A DNA stretch of 64,000 nt. It comes from DTBU01 sp964568845 (GTDB lineage: Archaea; Thermoproteota; CALKCG01; B24). The stretch lies in the NCBI GenBank assembly GCA_964568845.1, contig CAZMSC010000005.1:6746-70745 (forward strand). The letters run 5' to 3'. This document shows positions 18,545 to 27,551 of the stretch, one piece after another. The notes beneath the pieces were generated by a model. The model was not told the DNA's origin, did not search any database, and saw nothing but the letters and a program-made list of their open reading frames with translations. Every line of letters begins with the position of its first letter. Position 1 is the stretch's first letter. A program made the position numbers and the translations under genes.

Positions 18545-18973
18545 CTACATATTCTCTGTCAAGCCCCGTTGTTGCATTTGAGTCAATTTTATGAAGCTCA
18601 CTGCTTTTACCGTTTCACCTGCCATTTTTCTCAGCTTAGCATCTTCAGTTACTAGTGTAAGGCTTTCCCTCCGCGCTAAGACGAGGCAGGAGGCATCATA
18701 TACCGTTAAGCCTGTTTCCATGGCTGTTCTGAACACCTCACCTTCTGCTCCTCTGACATCTATAGTATTCAGGTATCTTAGAAGCTGAGCGAATACGTCT
18801 GCTAGATTCTCTGCCTCCTTACTGCTTATCTTTTTTAAGACACTTGATTCTTTCCACAAAGCATTCAATACTTCATGTATAGTTAAATTCTGTATATAGT
18901 TTCCCGCTAGAATACCGATCTTCTTAAGCTTCATAGCGAGAATCATAGAGGATGCGTCAAACAAATAGGGCAA
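18545..18973 (-). CDS. vapC: VapC-like PIN-domain toxin
   Basis: The 142-residue protein starts LFDASSM, giving the first acidic residue of the PIN site (Asp6), and ends with TVYDASCLVLARRESLTLVTEDAKLRKMA, carrying the later acidic cluster. VapC proteins are Mg-dependent ribonucleases held in check by a partner antitoxin. The start is a TTG at 18973, only six bases after the antitoxin stop, the usual antitoxin-toxin order. RNA target unknown. Confidence 0.85.
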   Translation of the reverse strand: MPYLFDASSMILAMKLKKIGILAGNYIQNLTIHEVLNALWKESSVLKKISSKEAENLADVFAQLLRYLNTIDVRGAEGEVFRTAMETGLTVYDASCLVLARRESLTLVTEDAKLRKMAGETVKAVSFIKLTQMQQRGLTENM

Positions 18974-18979
18974 GAAGCC

Positions 18980-19210
18980 TCACCTAGTCTCCCGATCCTC
19001 CCTTACAATTCTCGTAACTTCATCTAAATCGATCCTCTCAAGAACCTCATCCATCTCCTCCAGCTTCTTCTCCAGCTCCTCCAACTCTCTCCTCATAACC
19101 CACTCCTCAAGAGACCTCCTTAAGACTTCAGAAATATTCACGCCTAAAGCGCGAGCCTTCTCAACAAGCTCTTTCCTGACTTTTGTAGAGACCGTTATAT
19201 AACTACTCAT
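18980..19210 (-). CDS. vapB: VapB-like ribbon-helix-helix antitoxin
   Basis: The likely ATG at 19210 follows GGTGGT and gives 76 residues. The N-terminal part (ITVSTKVRKELVEKARALGVNISEVLRRSLEEWV) fits a ribbon-helix-helix DNA-binding fold, and the charged helical tail EELEKKLEEMDEVLERID would wrap the PIN toxin. It should neutralise the downstream VapC and repress its own promoter. A GTG 12 bases upstream is an alternative start. Confidence 0.85.
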   Translation of the reverse strand: MSSYITVSTKVRKELVEKARALGVNISEVLRRSLEEWVMRRELEELEKKLEEMDEVLERIDLDEVTRIVREDRETR

Positions 19211-19701
19211 GAAGACCACCAAATATTACTACCCCTTTAGTAGGTATAAAATATATACCTTAAACAAGAAAGCTTTAAACATCCAGCTGAATGTAGCAGG
19301 CCATTTAAGCCGTTAGACCACTGGGTTAAATGGACAAATTGAAGCCATTTCATGGAAAATGTATGGAAAATTTCCATAGTGAAATCATGGAAAATCTAGG
19401 GGAGGAGGGTCTAAGACGGGGCTCAAGTAGAAGTTAAGCATCTGGTAGCTATTCTCCCAAGAAGGTCAAGCATCCATATAAATTTTCATATAAAACCTAT
19501 GATGTTAAACCACATTTACGCTATAGAGAGGTCGATTTGAAGGAAGTTTAACTCATAGGACTATGTACAGTAGCTCTTGAAAAGAGGAGTCTGTTTGAGG
19601 TAGGCTATTCCAAGAATTTCCAATAGATGCTCTGAAGTCTGAAGGAACGTTGACGATTGAAGCGAAAAAGCCTATAGTATCAGCCGTTAAATCGGCAATG
19701 T
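19211..19701. other. Gene-free stretch with clustered ATGGAAAAT repeats
   Basis: No convincing gene lies here. ATGGAAAAT occurs three times (19352-19360, 19363-19371, 19387-19395), and 19362-19378 forms an inverted repeat with 8-base arms TATGGAAA and TTTCCATA. The rest is AT-rich, with frames broken by stops. It is upstream of vapB, so the repeats could be operator sites, although they are about 150 bases from its start. Confidence 0.4.
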
Positions 19702-20634
19702 TTAGGTTAGACTTCTAGTCGTGTAGAGGTTGTAGGCTTCTACTATATTTGATGCTTCAAAAACCTCTACGTCGAATCCTTGACTTTTAAGATAGTCTTT
19801 TAACGATACTTCTTTAGGTACATAGCGGATTATCTTAAAACCTGGTAGAATCTCCTCCTCTTTCCTCTCGTAGATGACTATTCTACTCTGCCCCTTCGGC
19901 ACTATGAAAAGCTTAGCCCCCTTCTTAGCAGCTGCTAAAGCTTTTTCAGATATGCCCCCAACCGCCCCTATGGAGCCGTCTGGATTTATAGTTCCAGTGG
20001 CGTAGACTTTATTTGAAATTTTTTCGTGTCTAAGAGCGGCTATGATGGCCACCGTTATAGGCAATCCAGCGCTCGGCCCGTCCACGACTTCCACCTCCTC
20101 CTCGCCTTTAATTGTAACTATGACATCCACAGCCGTTAGGTTTAACCCAGTGTATGCTTCAGCTACCGCTACTGCTATACGGGCACTGGTCTGAAGGTCT
20201 ATACCTATCCTAGGCTCTGTATTCACCAGTATTCGTCCCTTTCCATCTCTAAGCTCAACTTCAGCCTTAAACGTCACACCCTCGTAGTACGTCGTGAAGA
20301 AGTCTCCATAGATTATTTTAACGGCAACTATGTTTACATCAGCCTCTCCGATTAAACCTCCGGTGGAGGTAGAACCTTGATAGTACGTTTGGTTTTTGTA
20401 ATATTCAAGCTGTCTCCTAGTGATATCTAAAATATTTCTGAGGTTTTGAACCTCCCTAGAGAGGTTTTCATTTTGAGCGGCAAGATTGTTAAGTTCTTTC
20501 TCAAGTCTTGCAATATAAGACTTGAAGTTTATGATCGTTACCGTTAGATAAACGTTTAAAACAACGCTTATTATGAGAAGAATGGCTAAAAACACTCTGC
20601 CATTAGAGTTTTTCACAATGATGTTCTTGAGCAA
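19702..20634 (-). CDS. Membrane-anchored Lon-like (S16) protease without ATPase
   Basis: The 310-residue protein has one membrane segment (about residues 13-35), a coiled coil (about 38-80), then a Lon-type proteolytic domain from about 95. The catalytic Ser188 is in DGPSAG and the Lys231 in SEKALAAAKKGA, the S16 dyad. No AAA+ module is present, so proteolysis would be energy-independent or depend on a partner. With an N-terminal anchor the catalytic domain should face outside. This architecture is known in archaea, but its substrates are not established. Confidence 0.88.
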   Translation of the reverse strand: MLKNIIVKNSNGRVFLAILLIISVVLNVYLTVTIINFKSYIARLEKELNNLAAQNENLSREVQNLRNILDITRRQLEYYKNQTYYQGSTSTGGLIGEADVNIVAVKIIYGDFFTTYYEGVTFKAEVELRDGKGRILVNTEPRIGIDLQTSARIAVAVAEAYTGLNLTAVDVIVTIKGEEEVEVVDGPSAGLPITVAIIAALRHEKISNKVYATGTINPDGSIGAVGGISEKALAAAKKGAKLFIVPKGQSRIVIYERKEEEILPGFKIIRYVPKEVSLKDYLKSQGFDVEVFEASNIVEAYNLYTTRSLT

Positions 20635-20865
20635 TCCCCCTATTTTTACTTTTCTCGTCCCATCTTAAGGTGTCTTCTACATCCAACTTGAGTAGTACTG
20701 AAGATACTGTAATCGAAAAACCAGCAAAGGCGAATTAAGTAATAGCCTGTCGTTCATTTACGATGGAAACCCTTCACTTTAATGAGAGCTTCTCAACCGA
20801 ATACCTCAGTAGGTTTTAGTCTTAAACAATATTAGAATCTCAAACCTTCGTAAAAAAGATGCTAT

Positions 20866-21432
20866 CTAACTTATATAGCCCATTTCTCTAAGCTTATATA
20901 ACACGAGTTCAACGGACTCATGTACGGTAAGTCTATCTGTTTCAACTGTCACTTCGGGTTTTAAAGGCTCTTCGTAGAAAGTCTGAACTCCCGGCAAGGT
21001 TTTGACGACACCTTGCAAGGCTCTCTTATAGAGTCCTTTAGCATCTCTCTTCATACAAACGTCTAAAGGGCATTTAACGTAAACCTCTATAAACTTCGGT
21101 ATTTGTTTTCTAGCGTTATCCCTGTAGAACCTCTTATTGCCAGTAGCATCTATAATCACGTTAACACCGTTTCTGGCGAGCAATCTAGCCATGTAAACTA
21201 TAACGTTGTAAAACCAGTCTCTCTCTTCCTCACTATAGACTGGTTTAGGTGTCAAAATTTTTCTAAGCTCGTCAGACTCCAACACCTCAACATTTAAACC
21301 CATCCCTCTAAGCCTTTTAGCAACACCGTTAGCTAGCGTAGATTTTCCACTAGACGGCAGACCTGTGATCCACATAACCCATCCTTCAGTTGACATACAT
21401 AATCTACATCCCATTCTTACTTCAACTTTCAT
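20866..21432 (-). CDS. cysC: Adenylylsulfate (APS) kinase
   Basis: The 188-residue protein has the P-loop GLPSSGKST (about 24-32), DELRKILTP, and the conserved DATGNKRFYRDNAR segment, all typical of APS kinase, which phosphorylates adenylylsulfate to PAPS. Length fits a stand-alone CysC. No ATP sulfurylase or PAPS reductase is in the window, so its pathway role is open. The ATG at 21432 lies inside a 55-base sequence repeated across the assembly gap. It is divergent from moaB. Confidence 0.88.
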   Translation of the reverse strand: MKVEVRMGCRLCMSTEGWVMWITGLPSSGKSTLANGVAKRLRGMGLNVEVLESDELRKILTPKPVYSEEERDWFYNVIVYMARLLARNGVNVIIDATGNKRFYRDNARKQIPKFIEVYVKCPLDVCMKRDAKGLYKRALQGVVKTLPGVQTFYEEPLKPEVTVETDRLTVHESVELVLYKLREMGYIS

Positions 21433-21451
21433 TTAACTTTTAGATGCTCAC
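21397..21451. repeat. 55-base repeat, left copy (contig end)
   Basis: This stretch is identical to 21552-21606 on the far side of the N run, including the first codons of cysC. It ends exactly at the first N, which fits overlapping contig ends. Confidence 0.9.
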
Positions 21452-21551
21452 NNNNNNNNNNNNNNNNNNNNNNNNNNNNNNNNNNNNNNNNNNNNNNNNN
21501 NNNNNNNNNNNNNNNNNNNNNNNNNNNNNNNNNNNNNNNNNNNNNNNNNNN
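21452..21551. other. Scaffold gap of 100 N
   Basis: Exactly 100 N, a conventional placeholder length. The identical 55-base flanks imply that the two contigs overlap and that no sequence is missing. Confidence 0.97.
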
Positions 21552-21606
21552 ACATAATCTACATCCCATTCTTACTTCAACTTTCATTTAACTTTTAGAT
21601 GCTCAC
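21552..21606. repeat. 55-base repeat, right copy (contig start)
   Basis: Identical to 21397-21451 and beginning at the first base after the N run. Collapsing the two copies would leave cysC and moaB divergent with about 48 bases between their starts. Confidence 0.9.
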
Positions 21607-21635
21607 ATCAGTTATTAAGCCATTGGTCAGTCGGC

Positions 21636-22214
21636 GTGAGCCTCCCAAAAGTTTATGATATACCATACTCTAGATGTGGTTTGATGGGTTCAGAAGAACA
21701 TAAACTTAAGGCTCCTAAAACGATCAGGTTTGCCATAGTCACCTGCAGCAGCTCTAGGTTTAAATCTCTTAAACAAGGTAGGCCCTTTAAAGACGAATCT
21801 GGAGACTTGGCTGAGCAGATGATTAAGTCAGCTGGCCTCTCCATATCTTATAGAACCCTGGTCTCAGATGATCCAACTGCGATTAGACAGATTGTTGAAG
21901 AGCTATGCTCTAAGCCGGAAGTAGACATAGTAGTCTTATCTGGAGGTACAGGTTTGACGCCGAAGGATGTGACTATTGAGGTGGTTAGGGCTATGTTTGA
22001 AAAAGAAATCCCTGGATTTGGAGAAATCTTCCGCGTCTTAACGTTTCAAGAAGAGGGATCAATAGCCATATTGTCGAGAGCTACGGCGGGGGTCTATAAA
22101 GGGAAAGCAGTATTCGCTTTACCAGGTTCACCTAAAGCCGTTAAGCTGGCTTTTGAACGCCTCATAATTCCAGAAGCAGCTCATATAGTTTTACATGTAA
22201 AGGGTCTAGGTTGA
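21636..22214 (+). CDS. moaB: MoaB/Mog-family molybdopterin protein
   Basis: The 192-residue protein has the molybdopterin-binding fold marks VVLSGGTGLTPKDVT and ALPGSPKAVKLAFE. MoaB/Mog proteins adenylylate molybdopterin before metal insertion. Length is typical. The GTG at 21636 is the probable start. There are no other cofactor genes nearby. The true upstream region is distorted by the assembly gap. Confidence 0.85.
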   Translation: MSLPKVYDIPYSRCGLMGSEEHKLKAPKTIRFAIVTCSSSRFKSLKQGRPFKDESGDLAEQMIKSAGLSISYRTLVSDDPTAIRQIVEELCSKPEVDIVVLSGGTGLTPKDVTIEVVRAMFEKEIPGFGEIFRVLTFQEEGSIAILSRATAGVYKGKAVFALPGSPKAVKLAFERLIIPEAAHIVLHVKGLG

Positions 22215-22395
22215 ATTGGTCAGCAAACTTAGGTTAAACCTTAGTCTTATTAGACTTAACTGCCTAAAACCTCCAAGTATAGTGGATGCTACAGATATTT
22301 CAAGAGGCTCTAACTTTCCAACATGTCACTATGTTGAAGCTTTGAAAACTTAAATATTACAAGTGAAAGTATTGTTGAGTCTTAGGATACGGACT

Positions 22396-23541
22396 ATGAT
22401 CGAAGGTCCTAGAGCCGCTAAAATAGAGGAGCTCCCACAGATAGTCAAGCTTACAAGTTGGATCTTCGGGTTTGAAAAGCACGGCGTCTACTTGGATAAG
22501 GTTTTTCCCCACGTCCTCTGCGAAGAGAATATTGAGAATTTAAGGGTCATCGTATCTGACGGGAAAGTAGTCTCCCACTTGGCTATCTGGGAGGGATGGC
22601 TTCACTTCTACAGTAATCGGCTTAAAGTAGGCCTTATTGGATGCGTATGTACCCACCCAGAATATAGAATGAAGGGTTATGCCTCATCCTTGGTTAAAGA
22701 TGCTTTTGCGAAATTATCTAGAAACCATGTAGACCTCGTTATGGTTTCAGGTGTCAGGTCACTTTACAGTAGAGCTGGCTGCGTAGAAGCCGGTATAATC
22801 TACGATTATCACGTTCCACTCAATACGCTTAAAGACTTGGTTGCACGTTTAGACGGATTGAAAGTTGAATCTTACGATGAGGATAAAACTTTAGATTTAA
22901 TTGAACTATATCAAAGGGAGCCCATCAGGTTTAGGAGAAGCTTTGAAGAGTTTAAGTTGTTTGCAGGTAGAGCCTTTTTAGCTGAGGTTGAAGCATTGAA
23001 CATATTCGTGTCATACAGGATGGGTAGGCCAGCCTCATATGTAGCGCTTGTTAAAGGGTTTTTTAATAGTTTAACGGTCGTTGAATACGCGGGGTCTAGA
23101 ATCGCAGCTCTTAAAACGCTCTATGATGCATCTAAAACCCTTAAAGTTGAGCATGTCAGGCTTCCCGTTCCATATGGAGACTGGGAGCTCATCACCCTTT
23201 TAGAAGAATCGGGCTTAAAACCTAAAACTTCTCAGGCTCCCGCAAGCCTAGCCATACTGAATCCAGCCATTTTCACTGATAAAATCCGTCCCTATATCGA
23301 GGAGAGGCTTGGCGTTAAAGCCGATTTTAAAGCTACCGCTCATAATGATGGCGTTGAAGTTTACATGTTTGAGGAGCGTGTAAGATTTGAAGATCCTAGA
23401 GCGTTTCCAATACTTGTATTCGGTAGGCCTGAGACCATCCATAATCCAGATGCCATTGACTTTGACTCTACATCGATCCCCCAAGTGTTTAGAAGAGCAT
23501 TTCCAATACCATCTTTCAACTATGGGCTAAACTTCATATGA
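22396..23541 (+). CDS. GNAT-family N-acetyltransferase (Eis-like length)
   Basis: The N-terminal part has the acetyl-CoA motif GCVCTHPEYRMKGYASSLV, with the R-x-x-G-x-A pattern that binds the pyrophosphate. A C-terminal half of about 220 residues resembles the second lobe of two-lobed Eis-type acetyltransferases. I prefer the ATG at 22396 (381 residues), which starts MIEGPRAAKIEEL as a GNAT domain should; a GTG at 22363 is possible. The amine acceptor is unknown. Confidence 0.75.
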   Translation: MIEGPRAAKIEELPQIVKLTSWIFGFEKHGVYLDKVFPHVLCEENIENLRVIVSDGKVVSHLAIWEGWLHFYSNRLKVGLIGCVCTHPEYRMKGYASSLVKDAFAKLSRNHVDLVMVSGVRSLYSRAGCVEAGIIYDYHVPLNTLKDLVARLDGLKVESYDEDKTLDLIELYQREPIRFRRSFEEFKLFAGRAFLAEVEALNIFVSYRMGRPASYVALVKGFFNSLTVVEYAGSRIAALKTLYDASKTLKVEHVRLPVPYGDWELITLLEESGLKPKTSQAPASLAILNPAIFTDKIRPYIEERLGVKADFKATAHNDGVEVYMFEERVRFEDPRAFPILVFGRPETIHNPDAIDFDSTSIPQVFRRAFPIPSFNYGLNFI

Positions 23542-23594
23542 TACATCAGAAATAGTTAAAACAGTCGTAGCTATTTCTCAACTTTAGACCTGAC

Positions 23595-24401
23595 TTGAGG
23601 GTTATGTTTCTTGGAACAGCTGCATCTGAAGGCTGGCCAGCCGTTTTCTGCCAATGCCCATACTGTATCAGAGCTAGAGAGATCGGCGGTAAAAACCTGC
23701 GATCCCGCGCTTCAGTCTTATTTAACGATGATCTTAAAGTAGATTTTCCTCCAGATACATACATGCATGTGTTAAAGTATGGGTTGGATTTAGGTGCGTT
23801 AAAATTTCTCTTGGTAACCCATTCTCATAGAGATCACTTCTACGCCGACGACCTTGAGACCAGGAGAAGCCCATTCGCCTATATTAGATGCGGAGATCCA
23901 TTGAAAGTTTACGGCAATAAAATCGTCTATGAGAAAACGATTAAAGTGGCCCCTTCCGAAGCCGTGTTGTCCGAAGTCGTTGAGCCCTTTAAACCTTTAA
24001 AGCTTGACCATTATGAAGTTGAAGCTTTACCCGCCAACCACACGCCTTCTGAAGAGTGTATGCTCTATGTAATATCCATTGGTGGCGTTTCCGTCTTCTA
24101 TGGACACGACTCAGGGTGGTATCCTGATGAGACTTGGAAAGCACTTAAACGTAGAAAGCTCTCCCTAATCATAATGGATTGCACATGTATAATCAAAAAC
24201 TGCGTAAACTACCACATGAGCATTGAAACGATGGTTAAAGCTAGAAACCGCATGATCAATGAAGGTATAGCAAATGGAGACGCCATTTTCATAGCTACTC
24301 ATTTTTCACATAACGGTGAACTCCTACACCACGAGCTCGAAGAGAAACTTAAGCCATATAACATCATCCCAGCCTACGACGGTATGCGTATCAAACTCTA
24401 G
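23595..24401 (+). CDS. Metallo-beta-lactamase-fold phosphodiesterase (PhnP/PqqB-like)
   Basis: The 268-residue protein has the HxHxDH metal motif at VTHSHRDH (His76, His78, Asp80, His81) and an N-terminal Cys cluster CQCPYC in the position where PhnP-type proteins hold a structural zinc. PhnP cleaves cyclic ribose phosphates, while PqqB-like proteins have other roles. No phosphonate or PQQ genes are nearby, so the substrate is open. It follows the GNAT gene on the same strand. Confidence 0.8.
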   Translation: MRVMFLGTAASEGWPAVFCQCPYCIRAREIGGKNLRSRASVLFNDDLKVDFPPDTYMHVLKYGLDLGALKFLLVTHSHRDHFYADDLETRRSPFAYIRCGDPLKVYGNKIVYEKTIKVAPSEAVLSEVVEPFKPLKLDHYEVEALPANHTPSEECMLYVISIGGVSVFYGHDSGWYPDETWKALKRRKLSLIIMDCTCIIKNCVNYHMSIETMVKARNRMINEGIANGDAIFIATHFSHNGELLHHELEEKLKPYNIIPAYDGMRIKL

Positions 24402-24507
24402 CTGAAGTCTCTACGCGATTAAGTCTCCCATCATATGCGACGTTTTTATTGAAAAACAGGCCTTTTATATGAAAGGATTAAATTCTAATATCAATTATAT
24501 TGTTTAG

Positions 24508-25587
24508 GTGTATAGTTTGCTTGCCGCAGTTTTAAGGAGACCGTTTAAAATCGAACTTATGGATGTTCCAAAACCTGAGCCTAAACTTGATGAAGTCCTC
24601 ATAAAAGTTGACGCATGCGGTATATGTGGAAGCGATATCCATTATTTCCAAGGTAGAAATCCCTGGGCATTACATACGTTAGGCATCGATAAGGCAAACC
24701 CACCCGACATGATATTGGGGCATGAGATTTCAGGCACTATTATAGACGTGGGTGGTGGACAGTTCAAACATAGAATAGGTGAAAGAGTGGGCGTGATAGC
24801 CTATAAAGCATGCGGTAAGTGTAGGTTCTGCAATGAAGGAAGACATAACATTTGCGCAGACGTCTTACATATCGGTCATGATGAAGCCTGGGGATTCAGC
24901 CCCTCACCTGGAGGTATGGCTGAATACTGTGCAGTTTGGGAGGATAAAGCAGTTAAACTAGATTGTCCTGTAAGCCCGGAGGAGGCCTCTCAGTTAGATG
25001 GTTTAGCTGTCGCAGTTCACGCCTCCTATAGGGCTGGGATTAAACCGGGCTATAGAGTAGCTGTTATAGGCTCCGGACCAATAGGGCTTATGGCTCTCCA
25101 GACAGCCAAAGCCTTCGGTGCCTCTGAAGCCTTCTGTATAGATGTATGGGATACCCCTTTAAGCGTCGCAGAGGATCTTGATGCCGACTACACTGTAAAT
25201 TCTTCTAAAGTAGACGTAGTTGATTATGTACTTTCTAAAACTGGTGGGTTTGGAGTTGAAGCCGTAATTAACACCGTTGGTTCACCTGAAACCGTTCTAC
25301 AAGGTTTGAAAATGCTTACTAGAGGAGGAGCGGAGGTCTTACTGGCAGTCTCTACTGAAACCGTTCAATTAGATCCTAGGCTTCTAGCAGGTGAACGGGT
25401 TTTAACCGTATCCTCCAACAACCTGTACCCTGAGTACCATCTAGCTTTAAACTTACTTAAAACTGGCAAAGTTAGGGTTAAACCCATCATAACACATGTG
25501 CTACGGCTTACTGAAATCGAAGAAGCCTTCAATATAGCTTTGAATAAGGAAAAGTACGGTGCTTTGAAGGTTGTGGTTAAACCTTAG
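24508..25587 (+). CDS. Zinc-dependent medium-chain alcohol/polyol dehydrogenase
   Basis: The 359-residue protein has the catalytic-zinc Cys in DACGICGSD, GHE near residue 72, the structural-zinc lobe CGKCRFCNEGRHNIC, and the NAD-binding loop VIGSGPIGLMAL. It resembles the sorbitol/threonine dehydrogenase branch of the MDR family and should oxidise a secondary alcohol with NAD(P). The GTG start is preceded by an AT-rich promoter region. Substrate unassigned. Confidence 0.88.
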   Translation: MYSLLAAVLRRPFKIELMDVPKPEPKLDEVLIKVDACGICGSDIHYFQGRNPWALHTLGIDKANPPDMILGHEISGTIIDVGGGQFKHRIGERVGVIAYKACGKCRFCNEGRHNICADVLHIGHDEAWGFSPSPGGMAEYCAVWEDKAVKLDCPVSPEEASQLDGLAVAVHASYRAGIKPGYRVAVIGSGPIGLMALQTAKAFGASEAFCIDVWDTPLSVAEDLDADYTVNSSKVDVVDYVLSKTGGFGVEAVINTVGSPETVLQGLKMLTRGGAEVLLAVSTETVQLDPRLLAGERVLTVSSNNLYPEYHLALNLLKTGKVRVKPIITHVLRLTEIEEAFNIALNKEKYGALKVVVKP

Positions 25588-25628
25588 CAGTAAAGTTTAT
25601 ATGTATTTCTGTATTCTTGTATTTTTGT

Positions 25629-26414
25629 ATGAGCAGTTTAGACGACTTCAAGAAGAAAATTGAAGAATTTAGGAAAGATATGAAAGACGGATGTGAAAAT
25701 GTCCTTAAGAAGTATGAAAAGTCTCTGGAGGAGTTTAAAAAAGCGGATCTAAACGTTTCTAAGGATAAGCTCATAGACCTTTACTTAGACGTTAAAAGAT
25801 TGAGGATAAACTTCAAACATGAACTTCAAAACCTCTACGCAGACTTCAGAGAAACTATCCACGATTTTAGGAGAAGTCTTAGAGAACTTGCCCACGCTCT
25901 TCCGAAAGAATACGCTGAAAGGGTTAATGAAATTAGAAGCATGCTTGCAGAAGCGGCTGAGGACCTTGAGGAATACTTACACTCATCTCGAGATCTAGAA
26001 GCGTCCTTTAAAGAATTTGAATCCCGTATTAAGGGCTTCCTGATCACGGAAACCCCTCCTCAAGCTCCATCAGTCTTCGTAAAGATAGACACTTTAACTG
26101 AAGCTTTGGAGGATGCTTTAAAAGAAGTCTTTTCATCGACGGAGAAAATAATATCTAAAGCTACTGAAGTTGTTTCCTCGATTAGAATTCCCGAACCTGA
26201 TGCCAAACTTATAAAGCTCCTAGTAGATGCAGGTATATTTAGAAGTAGAAATGAAGCTTTAGCTTATTTTGCACATAAAGGTATTGAAGCCAGTAGAGAT
26301 TGGCTCAATAGAGTCCAAGAAAGGCTTCATAAGATTAGGGAACTTCAAGAAGAAGCTAGAAAAGAACTTGAGGAAATATTTAAAGAAGATTCGGATCAAA
26401 AGAAGAATGAGTAA
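25629..26414 (+). CDS. Charged coiled-coil protein of unknown function
   Basis: The 261-residue protein is mostly Lys/Glu-rich helix, predicted coiled coil over about residues 1-140 and 215-261. A middle segment, AKLIKLLVDAGIFRSRNEALAYFAHKGIEAS, looks like a small ribbon-helix-type or helical DNA- or protein-binding unit. There is no signal peptide. A TATA-like TTTATAT at about 25596-25602 places transcription very near the ATG at 25629, so I use it rather than the TTG at 25617. No family is recognised. It is 38 bases upstream of a radical SAM gene and may be co-transcribed. Confidence 0.65.
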   Translation: MSSLDDFKKKIEEFRKDMKDGCENVLKKYEKSLEEFKKADLNVSKDKLIDLYLDVKRLRINFKHELQNLYADFRETIHDFRRSLRELAHALPKEYAERVNEIRSMLAEAAEDLEEYLHSSRDLEASFKEFESRIKGFLITETPPQAPSVFVKIDTLTEALEDALKEVFSSTEKIISKATEVVSSIRIPEPDAKLIKLLVDAGIFRSRNEALAYFAHKGIEASRDWLNRVQERLHKIRELQEEARKELEEIFKEDSDQKKNE

Positions 26415-26452
26415 ACATTTATTCCTTAGAGTGTCAAAGAATCTATTAGAGG

Positions 26453-27544
26453 ATGAGCTGGTACCTCGTAAGGCCAGATGCCTTAACTGTTTTTAAAGAC
26501 GAGAGGGTTCTACGGTCGTTAAGTAGGTATTTTAAGGTTTTCAGAGACAAGCTTCCAGCTAAATTTTTAATAGCTAAGAGAATAGACGCAGTTTTCGATG
26601 AAGACGATTCATTGGATAGGCTTTGGACGCTACATGATAAATTAACCGTTGAATATTACCGTGTTGAATCTCTGATAGATAGAGGAGATATGTCTCTTGA
26701 AGACCTTGGAGAGCCTAAACGAAGTTACCTAGATCTTAAAGTTGAGATCGCTAGGAGACTTTTAAAGTCCTGTATATTCTGCGAAAGAAAATGTAAGGTT
26801 AACCGTCTGGAAGGTAGACTTGGCTATTGTAGATGTGGATATACGTTTCTACTGTCTTCAGCTTTCCATCATCTGGGTGAAGAGCCGGAGCTTGTTCCAA
26901 GTGGGACTGTCTTCTCACTGGGATGCAATCTTACCTGTTTACACTGTCAGAATTGGACAATCTCTCAGCATATGGAGCCTGGTGAGCCCACGACATCCGA
27001 AGAGCTTGCAGAGATCGTCGCTCGGCTCAGGCGTGAAGGCTGTAGAAACTGCAACATGGTCGGTGGCTCTCCAACTCCTTGGCTACATACGTGGCTTGAA
27101 GCGTTCAAATACGTTAAAGTGAATATTCCAACCGTCTGGAATAGCAACAGTTACTATAGTGTTGAAACGGCTAAGCTTTTAAAGGGCTTCATAGACGTGT
27201 ACCTTTTGGATTACAAGTATGGCCGGGATGAGTGTGCCGTTAGAATATCAAATGCTCCAAATTACGTAGAAGTTTGCAGTAGAAACCATTTGATAGCTTT
27301 AGAAAGCGGCGAGCTCATAATAAGAGTTCTCCTACTCCCAAACCACATAGAATGTTGCGGAAAACCAATTCTAAAGTGGATTAGAGATAATTTAGGCGAA
27401 TTGGTTAGGGTTAACATCATGGACCAGTATAGACCACACTGGAGGGCTAATGAAGTTCCAGAACTCCGCAGGCGTCTCACACGTGAAGAATATAACGAGG
27501 CTTTAGAATACGCTAAATCAATAGGGCTTTCAAACCTCGCGTAA
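26453..27544 (+). CDS. Radical SAM protein of the PflX type
   Basis: The 363-residue protein has the radical SAM cluster motif in LGCNLTCLHCQNW (Cys158, Cys162, Cys165) and an earlier Cys set, CIFCERKCKVN plus YCRC (Cys107, Cys110, Cys114, Cys126), which could hold a second cluster. The C-terminal NIMDQYRPHWRA and RRLTREEY segments match the PflX-like homologues of pyruvate-formate-lyase activase. PflX function is not settled, and no glycyl-radical enzyme is in the window. The ATG directly follows AGAGG. Confidence 0.85.
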   Translation: MSWYLVRPDALTVFKDERVLRSLSRYFKVFRDKLPAKFLIAKRIDAVFDEDDSLDRLWTLHDKLTVEYYRVESLIDRGDMSLEDLGEPKRSYLDLKVEIARRLLKSCIFCERKCKVNRLEGRLGYCRCGYTFLLSSAFHHLGEEPELVPSGTVFSLGCNLTCLHCQNWTISQHMEPGEPTTSEELAEIVARLRREGCRNCNMVGGSPTPWLHTWLEAFKYVKVNIPTVWNSNSYYSVETAKLLKGFIDVYLLDYKYGRDECAVRISNAPNYVEVCSRNHLIALESGELIIRVLLLPNHIECCGKPILKWIRDNLGELVRVNIMDQYRPHWRANEVPELRRRLTREEYNEALEYAKSIGLSNLA

Positions 27545-27551
27545 GTGAGAT

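Noticed and set aside
19620..19718. An open 3' frame ending KSEGTLTIEAKKPIVSAVKSAMFRLDF, possible gene remnant
   Set aside because: It has no start codon or family match, is broken by stops upstream, and overlaps the end of the Lon-like protease gene on the other strand.
21397..21606. Biological direct repeat such as an insertion target duplication
   Set aside because: Both copies abut the N run exactly and include cysC codons; overlapping contig ends explain this better.
22226..22242. Inverted repeat CTTAGGTTAAACCTTAG after moaB as an operator
   Set aside because: Arms of five bases with a mismatch are weak, and it is about 155 bases from the next start with no TATA box beside it.
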